Source: Rotaria sp. Silwood1 (taxonomy: Eukaryota > Rotifera > Eurotatoria > Philodinida > Philodinidae). From it: DNA of 64,000 nt. Positions 10,620-21,205 of the stretch are shown here, one piece after another. The notes beneath the pieces were generated by a model. It saw only the letters and a program-made list of their open reading frames with translations, made no database searches and was not told the origin of the DNA. The translations under genes were made by a program, and so were the position numbers. Location: the NCBI GenBank assembly GCA_905250075.1, contig CAJNOP010000002.1, forward strand, positions 1,679,867-1,743,866, read 5' to 3'. The first letter of the stretch is position 1, and each line of letters starts with the position of its first letter.

Positions 10620-13247
10620 CTATTGCTTTAATTGCCTTGATTGTTCTTCTACAGCTAAGTGCTTCAATCGTTCCTTGTATCTCGTTTTGGTTGCTATCAT
10701 ATTTGGATTGAACATGTTGTTCATTTTTGTATATAACATGTATATTCCAGCAATATAGAAGGGCAGTATAGCAATGTACTGGAAAACTGTGAAAATAGCA
10801 ATATGTTGTTTACAGGCTTCTTCCTAGAAGACGAGGAATAAAAAAGAATATTGAGAAAAAGTGAATACTTAGAGCGAATAAAACTTACCAGATCCTTTGG
10901 GGTCATAACTGGCATATCGGTGACCAACTGAGTTGTAGTGATAGCAATAACAGTTGTAGTACCTGTGTACAGAGAGATACATGCTGAAATAAGACAAAAT
11001 AGATCAAGTAGTCTCTTACTAGTTGTCAGGCTTGTAGTAGTGGTAGTTGTCGTACTAGTAGTGTTCAATATGTTCGTAGTTGTGGCAAGTATGCCAGTTG
11101 TAGTAAGCTGTAATAATGAAAAATAGTGTTCACTATAGATAGTTTACAAGCCAAAACAATATCTATCACTCAAAACTCACTAGTGTATTTACAGTTGTAA
11201 CCGAGACATTTCTCGTTGTCACTGTGTGTGTTGTAGGTGCTGTTGTAGTAGTTGTAGTTGTACTCGAAACTGCTGGGTTCCAGATATTGAACTGCCAAAA
11301 TGTTGTATCGGTGATGGGTGCTGATTCAGCATCTGTCAAGTTACAAAGACCATGATAAAAAATTTAATCGTTCGTTTCCAAAGACCAACACCAAGAGACT
11401 TACGACAGAATACATTCCCACTAGCAAATCCACTATCCATTGTTACATAATACGTATGACCATAACTCCATGTTACATTTGTAATTATCGTGACTGTATA
11501 TTCATTATAAAATATATTCGTAGCATATCCAGCGTCATAACATATGACTGAGGTATTTGTAGCTGCATTATTAAAACAGACGTTTGTTCCATTACGACTT
11601 GGACGACCAACGGTACTTGTAGCTTTGTAGGTACAGTAGAAAATAGAGAGCAACAAATACAGTTCAAAACAGAGGTTAGCTATGTTTTCAAAAAATACAT
11701 ACCCATTATTGAAAATATCGATTGGTTTGCAAAGACAGTACCAACTGGACTTGCTGATCCTTGTACAACCGTAGGACGAATGATATTCGGTGATGTATAG
11801 CCTACTAGATATGTGATACACCATGGGTCTGACTGCAGATTATGATTGTCAATTGCACCAGCACAGAAGCCTTGAGGACCAGATTGTGTTGCATTAGGTG
11901 TCCAAGTCAATGTCATTGTCCATAGATCTACGACATTAAATTTCAAACAGGGAAATGTCATTTATTCTAGCTGAAAAACTGAAAACTGCTTACCAGTACT
12001 CGGATTAGCAATCGTACTATGTGTCATTCCAATAGGTGAGCTAGTGACAAAGTCAACAATACTTTCACCAGTACAGTATGTCTGTGCAATTACAGTTTCA
12101 GTCAACTGAACACCTAAAAGATAGCTGTTAGATATGAGAGAATAGAGAAGATTATCAACTGCACTTACCTATTGGAACGCCAATGCATGCTTAAAAAAAT
12201 GGAAGAAATACAAGAAAAACATTATTAGATGATTGAATTTAAATTAAACTAGAGTTCACACTCATACCTCTATTTGGACGTTCACCAATGATTGCTGGAC
12301 GAGTGGCACAAGCGCTTGATGAAGGCGTGTATGCATAGAACAAGAATTGTAGTGGAACCGAACTCAATGGAGATGTGGAAGAAGAATCATAGTAATCTTC
12401 AATCTGAAGTGCACAAGCGTAATAAAGATCAGTTGTTGGTAAGGTAAAAACTAATGTACAATTAGATTGAAAGAGCACAGTTGAAGATGGCAGCCCACTG
12501 CAGACGCCGCCACATTCATCGTTACGGTTATAGTTCGTAGCAGATGCTGAATTGGACCAACGACATTCCAATATGTCGGTAGCATCGTTATCTGCCATTT
12601 GCACAACGTGCACTGTATATGTATTCACAGGAACAAAAACTACTGGTAATGTATTTGTAACAGGACTTGTATTAATGTAGCCATCGGGTCTCAAACCTAA
12701 ATTTAATCGATTAACAATTGACCAATCTCCACCGCCGCCAATATAGAGTGAGTTAAACCATGCACTCGAGACAAAGCCAATCGTAATTGACGTTGTCAAA
12801 GGCAACACCAAAGTATCGTAGCGTTCACCGGCCCATGATTCAATTAGCGAGTTTGCATCGCAATCTGTACTTGTCATCTCAGTTGAAAGCGAAGCATAGT
12901 TAGAACTTGAACAATTTTGTAAACATACCATGTATGAATTGACAGGAATCAATGTTTGAGCAGCAACAGTTGATTCAGAACAATAAGGTGGAGTAAAACT
13001 ACCCCATTGTCGATTCCAAAAATACCTTTGATGTATAAGAATTTCGGCATAGCTACCCGATGGTGTAGTGTTTAAGGGACGCCTAAGAAGAAACACATAA
13101 ATAGTAGGACATACGATATCGGGTTATAGATCAAACGTTAAATAAATACACTTACCATGAAATAATGCCACCACGGAAATGCGCCCCGTAAATCATTTCA
13201 TACAGTGTGCAAAGAACAAATAGAGAAAGATACAAATCACTTCTCAT
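10620..13247 (-). CDS. type I membrane protein with HFRGG ectodomain and Thr-rich stalk, function unknown
   Basis: Ten exons on the minus strand: 13247-13156, 13082-12268, 12189-12169, 12113-11994, 11927-11703, 11622-11404, 11332-11181, 11107-11020, 10983-10889 and 10823-10620, for 676 aa. Exon 3 is a 21-nt microexon. The start Met opens a signal peptide (residues 1-21), directly followed by AHFRGGIISW. The ectodomain is rich in Cys, Asn and Ser/Thr and shows two related-looking segments, followed by a block with GPQGFCAGAIDNHNLQSDPW. A mucin-like Thr-rich stalk lies at about 515-605, one transmembrane segment at about 617-640, and a short basic tail follows. I recall proteins beginning HFRGG(T/I)ISW from several invertebrates and protists, but no function is known to me. 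It is probably a cell-surface glycoprotein. The model is supported by every junction and by the exact frame sum. Confidence 0.85.
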
Positions 13248-14300
13248 TTTGTTAGTATGCAATTGTCGATTTTTTCTCAGTATGACTTTCGTTTTCTTTG
13301 AATGCTGAAATAATATGATGCAGTCAACTGAGATTGAACGTTTTTCATTATAAATTATAGCATTTTTCCTCTTCTTTTTATACGCACAATTGAGTGTTTG
13401 CTTCAAGAAGCTTGTCAAAAAGTGCATTAATGGGATGTCATTAAATTTTTCAGTTTGAAGTTAGAGATCAAAAGAAAAAGCATTTTGTAATATACGGTTT
13501 CTCAATTTATTATATTAAAAGGCAAATAAACAATTGAATAATGTTTTTTTATTATTTGCCTTTTTTCTTTGTCTCTAAGGAGCAATGGCATACGGGATGT
13601 AGAAAAATACGTTTAAAAGTAGCTGCATGAGAGTCGAGTCTGATCGTACTCAATTCAAAGTTTCAGATGTCGACGAAAGCTATCTTGTTTTGTAGAGCTA
13701 ACTTCGGCTGACAAATAAAGGCATCTAAGCGCGATGCACTGTTTTGAATCAGATGTATACCAGTTTGTACAGCTCGACTAGCTGACTCTCATGGCATAAA
13801 GCGTTTTCCTCATAGGGTTTTTAATGAGACAAAATTAATAAATTCTACTTGGGAAAAATCACACTTGCGTCACTAAAATTTCACATGCACTACAATGACA
13901 AAAATCGAATTTCATTATTGACCATCTCACGCTTGGTTATCAATTCTCACTTAATAAAGTAAAAACTGCTTAACAATGTTTTACTCTGCATGTTTCAATG
14001 TTATTATCATTGCACACACGAATTGTTCGTATATAACGCTATGAGAACCATCAATAGTTTTGAGAGAACACTATTTTATATTATTGAAATTGAAGCCTTA
14101 CTAGTTCTGCTCCTCTCCGTTTATAAAAGACGATACTTCAATTATAATTGCATTTTTTCCACAGCTTCTTATTTTCACAACATCAAAACTGAGTGTCGGT
14201 ATACAAGTCAATCTAAATCGAGTGATTTCATAGTCCCGTCACACCCGGCAACACCTTTTTCTTCATTTACCCTTACTAAGTATTCAGGAATGACAGCCCA
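13248..14300. other. gene-free stretch with weak hairpins
   Basis: The 5' flank of the HFRGG-type gene starts here. It includes a 13-bp-arm hairpin (AAAAGGCAAATAA near 13518 and its inverse near 13553) and a weak inverted repeat at about 13626-13795 (GCATGAGAGTC and GACTCTCATGGC). Short frames present are not supported by domains or splice sites. Confidence 0.5.
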
Positions 14301-14578
14301 TTCGGTGTAATGACGTTTACAGTAATGACTTTGATATAAGTATATGTCAAAAGTTGAGGAATTTGAGTTGTTTTTGGTGTAATGACTTTTAGGGTAACGA
14401 CTTCTTTCGTGCATTCCTTATAAGGAAACCGAAACAGTTCCGAAGAAAAAATTCATAATTATATCCTATCATATGAAAGTCATTATCCGAAAAGTCATTA
14501 TACCAAAACAACTCAAATTTCTCAACTTTTTACATATAGTTATATCAAAGTCTTTACGCTAAGGATAATTACACTAAT
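14301..14578. repeat. foldback MITE with TAATGACTTT motifs
   Basis: The left arm 14301-14403 and the right arm 14475-14578 are inverted copies sharing AAAAGTTGAGGAATTTGAGT (one mismatch) and GACTTTGATATAA. The motif TAATGACTTT recurs several times inside the arms. The loop is about 70 nt. No ORF was found; a non-autonomous element is likely. Confidence 0.8.
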
Positions 14579-15459
14579 GTTCAGGATCTAAAAATGAGTA
14601 CATCTCGATTGGATGCTCCATGGGTATTATGACGTCTAATTTCCGTTTTCACATGTTTGGTTATATCACATCTATGACAAACACACAAAGAAACGCATTT
14701 TATTTTAAATGATCCTTTCTTCAGTCGACAGAATATTTTTCACCTTTATCAGCTACATAACAATACCGTTGCTGATCATTATTTACTCGATACTTGAGTC
14801 GATCTTTGAGTGCTTCAATATCAAGTCGATCTTGAACTGAAATCTGGAAAGTGCATTGATTGTAACATGGAATAAAATTCAAATTATCGACCATATCATT
14901 AGTTCCATCATTGCTCACTGTCTATTTTGTTGGTAATGTCCATTTCTAAAATTCCTGCTTATAATCATTAATATCAATATCAAATAAATGTAGTATTTTC
15001 GAGCTTTAAAGCATCTCAATTTTGACGTATTGTGGTAGGAGTCATTCTAACAAAATAAGAAGATCTGGAACCACTGATGTATGTATACTTTTAATCTATT
15101 ATTGACCTTTTCTTGTTTTAAAATGAAGTAGCAGCAGTTAAATGACCGTATACACATTAGTATTTGTCAGCTCACTTGAAACCAGAAATAATATTTGTCA
15201 ATGAAGAAGCCTTTATAGATACTGATTCGATGTTCACCATAATGTATTTGCCAATATTGTGGTTTTTGTTTTTACTAAAAAGCAGTGTGACTTCAATCAA
15301 TCATCATCTTCACATTCATAAGCTATCAAAAACAACAACAACAAAAAAATTTTAAAATACTGACAAATTTTAACAATATACTCTTTGATCATTATTATCA
15401 ATATTACTTTCGTTCTTAGATAAAATCATTATTACTTATATCAAAAATAGAAATGGCAT
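14579..15459. other. mostly featureless stretch with a possible relic exon on minus strand
   Basis: A minus-strand frame at 14918-14721 contains FQISVQDRLDIEALKDRLKY and looks protein-like. It may be a downstream piece of the relic at 15460-16040, but no splice link is visible. The rest shows nothing. Confidence 0.3.
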
Positions 15460-16040
15460 TTTATTTAATGAATGATAGAAAAAGTTTCCAGCTTTTGCAC
15501 TAGATTTATCGATGTACAATATTGGTTGACAGTCTTTAGATAATAGAATAGTGTCTTTAAATGGTAAATCACGATATTCAAGATCACAAGCGATTATCTT
15601 CTATATTCCAATCATAAATTCATTGCTAGCAGACAATTCATGAGTATGTAAGCCTTCTTTAGAATTGATAAACTTTCGTAAATTAATACAATAATTAGTT
15701 GTTAAGTATTATATGTGCAATAGCAACCTAATTTTACTCCTTTTAACAGAAAGTTGAATTGAATGGCTTTTTCTTTACGATTTATGCTTGTCTTTTGTAA
15801 AGGTACTCGGACATATGACAATGGTGTTTTCTGTTCGTCATTTGCCTGATCAAGATCATTTTTTATTATATGTTTAAATAATGAATTAGTCGACAATTCA
15901 GTACCATCATTTTCTTCATCTGATATAGTTAATAGAAATACATAATCATTGAAAACAATGTTAAGAACTAATTTTTCACTCGGTAGCGAATGAATATTAA
16001 ACTCAAATCGAGCTCGCTTCGTGTAACTAGGTAAAATGGC
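15460..16040 (-). pseudogene. relic of an unrecognised protein gene
   Basis: Two protein-like stretches lie in order on the minus strand. The first reads FEFNIHSLPSEKLVLNIVFN through FNFLLKGVKLGCYCTYNT (about 16010-15702, over 100 codons without a Met start). The second reads EGLHTHELSASNEFMIG, then a stop, then LEYRDLPFKDTILLSKDCQP and AKAGNFFYHSLN (about 15660-15470). The composition is that of a soluble protein. I do not recognise the family; the internal stop and missing start suggest a dead gene. Confidence 0.4.
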
Positions 16041-16508
16041 GAAAAGAAAAAAAAATCATTTAACATTCTGAATATTCTGGTAATCTATTATCTATGTTTC
16101 ATTAAAATTAACCTTGCTCTTTGTCACTCGCTAATTGTACTGTTTTTCTTTTTCGTTGAACTATGTTATATTGAACATTGCTGTCCAGGTGTGGGTATTT
16201 GCCTTTCTAAAACGAATACCTGTTTCAAGCTCATAATAAAGATTGTTCAAGATAACTATTCCAGCAAGAGAAATGTGATTTCTCAAGCACGTATTATGTT
16301 GTAGATCAATAATGTAATGAATGAGAATTTATTTTTAGAAAAGTACATATATTATGACTATTTTGATTTTTAAAATCTATTCATTTAATTGTTTTCTGTT
16401 TCTGAACATAATCTTGATGATTTTGTTAACATAATGGATGGTGACAAAAGCAAAAAAGACCATTATATCTTTGTCTTTTAAAGACAAAAATGAATAAAGA
16501 ATTTTTTA
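16041..16508. other. gene-free spacer
   Basis: AT-rich sequence leading up to the long foldback at 16509. I see no coding, RNA or repeat structure in it. Confidence 0.45.
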
Positions 16509-17168
16509 ACGTAAGTAAAGTTAGCACCAGATTCGAGTTATTTCTGTCTGAATTCTCCTCTGTATCTGAGTTGACTCTCATTCAGGTTGAGTTAGGTGCC
16601 GAATTCGATTCTGAATCGAATGGTGATATTTTCAGATCATGTTGCCCATCAAAAATGGCACTTCATCCCGAAATACTGATTTTTCCGGATTTTTTTGCAA
16701 AATATTCGGCGTCCGGATTCGCTATACTATCTGAGTTGAATCTAAAAGCGGTTGAGTTGGATGCAGAATTAAATTCTGCGTCGAATGATAATATTTTCAA
16801 CTAGAGTCATCGAGCAAAAAACTTTTCACCCTCACTATAGCATTCGCCCTTCTATGGTCCCCTGCCCTCACCCTAGTCGAAAATAGTTTCATTCGACGCA
16901 GAATTTAATTCTACATCCAACTCAACCACTTTTAGATTCACCTCAGATAGTATAGCGAATCCGGACGCCGAATATTTTGCAAAAAAATCCGGAAAAATCA
17001 GTATTTCGGGATGAAGTGCCATTTTTGATGGGCAACCTGATCTGAAAATATCACCATTCGATTCAGAATCGAATTCTGCACCTAACTCAACCTGAACAAG
17101 AGTCAACTCAGATACAGAGGAGAATTCGGACAGAAAAAACTCGAATCTGGTGCTAACTTTACTTACGT
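16509..17168. repeat. 660-bp foldback element with two 296-bp arms
   Basis: Left arm 16509-16804 and right arm 16873-17168 are inverted copies, roughly 94% identical by eye, around a 68-bp spacer. Each arm ends ACGTAAGTAAAG outward and CTAG at the spacer. Inside each arm a direct repeat recurs about 180 bases apart (TATCTGAGTTGA ... GATATTTTC in both units). Each arm stays open in one frame for about 100 codons, with matching Ser/Glu-rich peptides from the two strands. The high arm identity implies a recent origin or gene conversion between arms. Confidence 0.9.
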
Positions 17169-17424
17169 GCTCGTCATGAGAAAATTGGTTTCTATTTTTG
17201 CAAATTAATGGGACTTGCACAATAATCACCTTGTAATTGAATCACAGCTTATAAATTATTTGAATCCTACAATAATTGTAGAAGTAACATGAGAAAGTAT
17301 TAGTTCGCAATTGATCAAAATTATATTTTCATTTAAACATAAAGAACAGGGTGCAGTCCATCTGCACAAGTCACTGCTTTATTTTTACGAGAAAATAAAA
17401 TCGTTGATGAATGAAAAAAAATAT

Positions 17425-17480
17425 ATTGACGTATATATAAAATACTTCGTTTTATTTTGGCTTATTGAAAAGTATATAAA
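17425..17480 (+). promoter_or_regulatory. candidate TATA elements of the basic secretory protein gene
   Basis: Two TATA-like boxes, TATATATAAAAT near 17431 and GTATATAAACG near 17471, lie about 90 and 50 bases upstream of the ATG at 17523. In such AT-rich DNA they could be chance matches. Confidence 0.3.
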
Positions 17481-17522
17481 CGAAGAAACTAATAGAAACA
17501 ATATAGTATACATCAAATTGAA

Positions 17523-18257
17523 ATGGCTATACGCACGATAATATTTATTGTAATAGCTGTTATTGTGGACTTCTCGTCCGCTGACGTAGTGGCATATACT
17601 TCAGGCAACTACAAAATGACCATGTTCAATAATGATCCTAATTTTCATCAAGACACTAGACAAAAATGTATTGATACATTTTTTGCTACAATGTAAACTC
17701 TACTCATTCACCTATATTCTAATCTTTTAAATGCAATATTATATCTATATATATATTTTAGGCCACAAATGTGCGATCGATTCAATAGAAATTCATGTAC
17801 TCGTGATGTTCGCGTTACAATTGAGCCAGGATACGATGGAGTAGCCTATGCATCAGGTGATGCTATTGTGATTAGTGCAACTTGGCTTCGAAATAATCCA
17901 CAAGATACAGATGTTCTTACACATGAATGTATGCATGTTGTCCAACGTTATCCACGTGGTGATCCTGGTTGGTTAATTGAAGGTATTGCAGATTATGTTC
18001 GATGGAAATATGGTAGAAATAATCCAGCTGCTAATTGGTGGTTACCAGATTTTGATCGTAATCAACATTATACAAATGCATATCGAGTAACTGCTCGTTT
18101 TTTAGCTTGGTGTGAAAATCGTTATCCAAATATAATCGATCAGCTTGACGCAGCTTTACGTAGTAATACTTATTCCGATTATTCTTGGAATCAATTTGCT
18201 GGTGGAAAATCAATAGATCAACTCTGGAATGATTATTCAAATAATCCAAATCTTTAA
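17523..18257 (+). CDS. basic secretory protein family metallopeptidase (plant PR-17-like)
   Basis: Two exons, 17523-17692 and 17762-18257, with a 69-nt GT-AG intron, coding for 221 aa. Residues 1-19 are a hydrophobic signal peptide, so the product is secreted. The zinc-peptidase motif HECMH is at 111-115, followed by VVQ, then GWLIEGIADYVRWKYG and NAYRVTARFLAW. That order and spacing is typical of the plant basic secretory / PR-17 family (PF04450), whose members are linked to defence and are likely peptidases. All putative zinc and catalytic residues are present. A polyadenylation signal AATAAA lies near 18311. The family is mainly plant, fungal and bacterial, so horizontal acquisition followed by intron gain is a reasonable inference. 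A decayed copy follows about 420 bp downstream in the same orientation. Confidence 0.9.
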
Positions 18258-18674
18258 ATGCATAGCAAATGAAAGATTTTACTTTTTGTTTTCATGAAAT
18301 ATTTCAATGAAATAAAATAAGACAACAGAGTGTTCTTAGAAAAGAATTTTTTGTTCTACTTAGATTCAGTCGTAGTGTTGAAATATTCTTCAAATTACTA
18401 ACGCTCGTCTTTATCACTGACATTATTAGTTATAACAGCATAAAAACCAGTGAAAAATTTCTTTCATGATACACATATCATGGACTATGTTCTACCTAGT
18501 TTGTTATTTTTTCTGAGTTTAAAGGTATTTATTATATGTAGATGTACAGTATTTTGATTAGTATGCTATTAGTTTATTCGAGCTACTAAAATATATTTAA
18601 ATGACAATCTATTTTGCTCGAGTCTCGATTTCTTTTTTGTAGTTTGTATTATAGTTTCGTCATAAATTAATACA
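18258..18674. other. spacer between the two basic secretory protein copies
   Basis: It contains the polyA region of the first copy and AT-rich sequence. Nothing else was recognised. Confidence 0.5.
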
Positions 18675-19323
18675 ATGGCTCATCTTTCAGGTCATTACGA
18701 AGTGATTATGTTAAACTACGATTCTGATTTTCATCCATACATGGAAGAACGATCTATTAGCACGTTTATTTCGATCATGTAAATTTGTATATATCAATCG
18801 GTTTGGCCTTAAGCATAACATCAATGCGTTTGAGGCCATCAATTTTGGATCGATTTAATCGCAACTTGTGTCGATATGAAATTATTATCGAAACCGATTC
18901 AGAATACAATAAAGCAGCCTATATATATCTGACAATATCATGGCGATCAGTACAAATAGTTTTCGAAATTTTCCGAAAGATGCCAATATCAAACCTCATA
19001 AATGTATGCATGTTGTTCAGAGTTATTCATGGAGCAATCATGCTTGACTAGTGGAAAACATGACTGACTATGTTCAATGAAAACATAATAGAAATAATCC
19101 AGTAGATAATTAATGGCTATCCGACTCCGATTGTAATCTAATCTATGTGATATAATTTCAGTTTGAGTGACAACTTGTTAATCATTTCTCATATATGATC
19201 AATGAATTAGTAAGCGGTTCACATAAAAAATACATATTGAAGAAAATTATGGATCTTCGAATCACTGCCGACAAGACAGTTGATCAACTTTTGAATGTAT
19301 ATAGTAAAAATTTGAATCTGTAA
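18675..19323 (+). pseudogene. decayed tandem copy of the basic secretory protein peptidase
   Basis: It follows the intact gene in the same orientation and can be aligned along its length. GHYEVIMLNYDSDFHPYMEE matches the first-exon segment, DRFNRNLCRYEIII the start of exon 2, and HKCMHVVQSYSW the zinc motif. NRNNP, the WLSDSDCN segment and the C-terminal DLRITADKTVDQLLNVYSKN follow, ending in TAA at 19321-19323. The zinc-site Glu is replaced by Lys (HKCMH). There are several in-frame stops and at least two frame changes, so it cannot make an active enzyme. It arose by tandem duplication and is under no visible constraint. Confidence 0.85.
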
Positions 19324-20404
19324 AAAGAATTGTACCCAATTGATTAAACTCTCTTATTATGAATCAAAAGAAATGATTATTCGCTTATACCCATTGGATT
19401 TCTAAACCACCAAATATCTGTGTAACTCGCTGTTTTTCTCATGTGCACTTGTGAAACCTAAAAATGAGCTCTAGGTAATAAAACATACATGAATTTTTGT
19501 TTCAAAAAAAAACTTTGCTTCAACATACATAAAAAAATTACTCACAAAATATGGATTTACAGTTAACTAATACTATCCAATAATGTTTGCAGTCGAATTC
19601 TACTATCATCATATCTCATCTCGGCACTTATTTCGATCAAAATACATGCATCATCTTGTTTCTATAATAATTACTGATGAAGATAAACATTACTTTTTAA
19701 ATTTAGCACTCAACCCAAAAAAACGATTTGATCAACAATATCTAACATGTAACTGTGCTGATGTTGAATGGTTTATTAAATATTAATTATGTCAAACAAA
19801 TATTTGATTTTTCAAATCAATACTTGCTCATACTATTTAAAATAACCAAAAGGTACATTTCTTTGTATTTAGATGTACTATAGATCAGAGATCTCAATGG
19901 ATCTAAGAAACTCGACCCAACTTTTGGCTTTTTCTAGAAAACTATGCCCATTCGTGGACCACTCATCCAACTGCATTCGATAAATTTCTAACACATGAAT
20001 GAGTAAGAATATCTCGAATACCAATACTTGATGTATGAACGGATGTCTTCACACCCGTTTTAATTCATATATTTAAAAAAAAAACAGTTTTTATCACTTG
20101 TGATTAAATCTATAAAAAATGCACGAATTTACAATATTTAAATTTTGATGCATTTGTATTTTGTTATCAAAAAATATTATTCGACAATTCTTCTTCAACT
20201 TTGCTAAAACTACATGCTAAACTAGATTCTATTGACAATTGTCTTTATTAACTTGACGACCATTTCAACCAACTTCTTGCATTCTATGTTAATATGAAAC
20301 ATACTTGAATTTGCCCTTCAATCTTAAAAATCAATAAAGCTTACTTTTCTAAATTCCTAATTTATTGAAACAAATTATTAAACTTTTGTTTTTTTTTTTT
20401 TTTA
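19324..20404. other. gene-free stretch with one orphan frame
   Basis: A 67-codon frame at 19583-19786 encodes a His/Tyr-rich peptide with no recognised domain. Around 19870-20010 a protein-like segment (PNFWLFLENYAHSWTTHPTA) is interrupted by stops. Both may be remnants; no gene can be assembled. Confidence 0.35.
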
Positions 20405-21205
20405 GAAAAAAACTACTAAATCTAAGATATTTTTCCTTGTTCTGTGATTTGGAAATACGTTTCTATGATAAATTAGTCATGTTACTTTTACATCGAATGT
20501 TAAATTTAAAACATCTCAGTTTGTACTTTCCATGTTCTTGCACAGTATCATTTGTTGATGGAAATTATTTCAAGACAAATATCATCAATCATATATCATG
20601 ATTAAACAACTTCAAATTTAATATTTATTTATCCATTCTTTTTTATCATGAAATTGATTTAATATCACATGAGGATATTCAACATATATTCAGAGATTTT
20701 AAACCTAATCAAATTATTTATTGTGTTGATTATTTTTCAAATGCAAATGAAGATCATTGTCATGTCTATTCGTATACATTTACATTGACAACTTATGAAC
20801 GTATTACAAATAATTTTCCAGGTGGATTATTTACATGTATTTGTGAAGTATCATTATATGATGTACATCTTTTGAAATATGAGTTTTTTCTTGTGGAACT
20901 TCTTAATTATTTCCATGTATGAACACGTTAAATTGAATTAATTGCAAAGTACAAAATAGAAAACAATGTCAAAAATAAAACTATCGCAATGGAAAGTTAC
21001 TCATTGAACATTCTCATCTTACTTATCTTGATCTGACTGAAGCTTATGATGAATATATTGAACAAGTTCCACTTGATATCAATATGTATTTACCAATTTA
21101 GTCTTAATCTTCATGTCCTATATAAATCCTTAAACAGAGTAACATACAATTTTGAAAGAGATGCAAACACGATTTTATTGTTCAAAAGTGGTTTATGTAT
21201 ATATA
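20405..21205 (+). pseudogene. F-box-family leucine-rich C-terminal fragment, decayed
   Basis: After a T-run and AG at about 20404 the frame reads KLLNLRYFSLFCDLEIR, MLNLKHLSLYFPC and DGNYFKTNIINH, then TGA at 20599. The same frame resumes with LNNFKFNIY, EDIQHIFRDFKPNQIIYCVD, ITNNFPGGLFTCICEVSLYD and EYEFF-like text to about 20920. After further stops and shifts come LTYLDLTEAYDEYIEQVPLD and LNRVTYNFERDANT. These are the ordered landmarks of the C-terminal half of the same family as the relic at 1-1704. No F-box was found upstream, so the copy is 5' truncated as well as broken. Confidence 0.65.

Noticed and set aside
13990-14310. 106-codon frame on the plus strand
   Set aside because: It overlaps the foldback MITE at its 3' end, has no domain or splice support, and has composition like the surrounding non-coding DNA.
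17311-17541. 76-codon frame just upstream of the peptidase
   Set aside because: It overlaps the peptidase start region in another frame and covers the candidate TATA elements; it is Lys/Tyr/Ile-rich as expected from AT-rich DNA.
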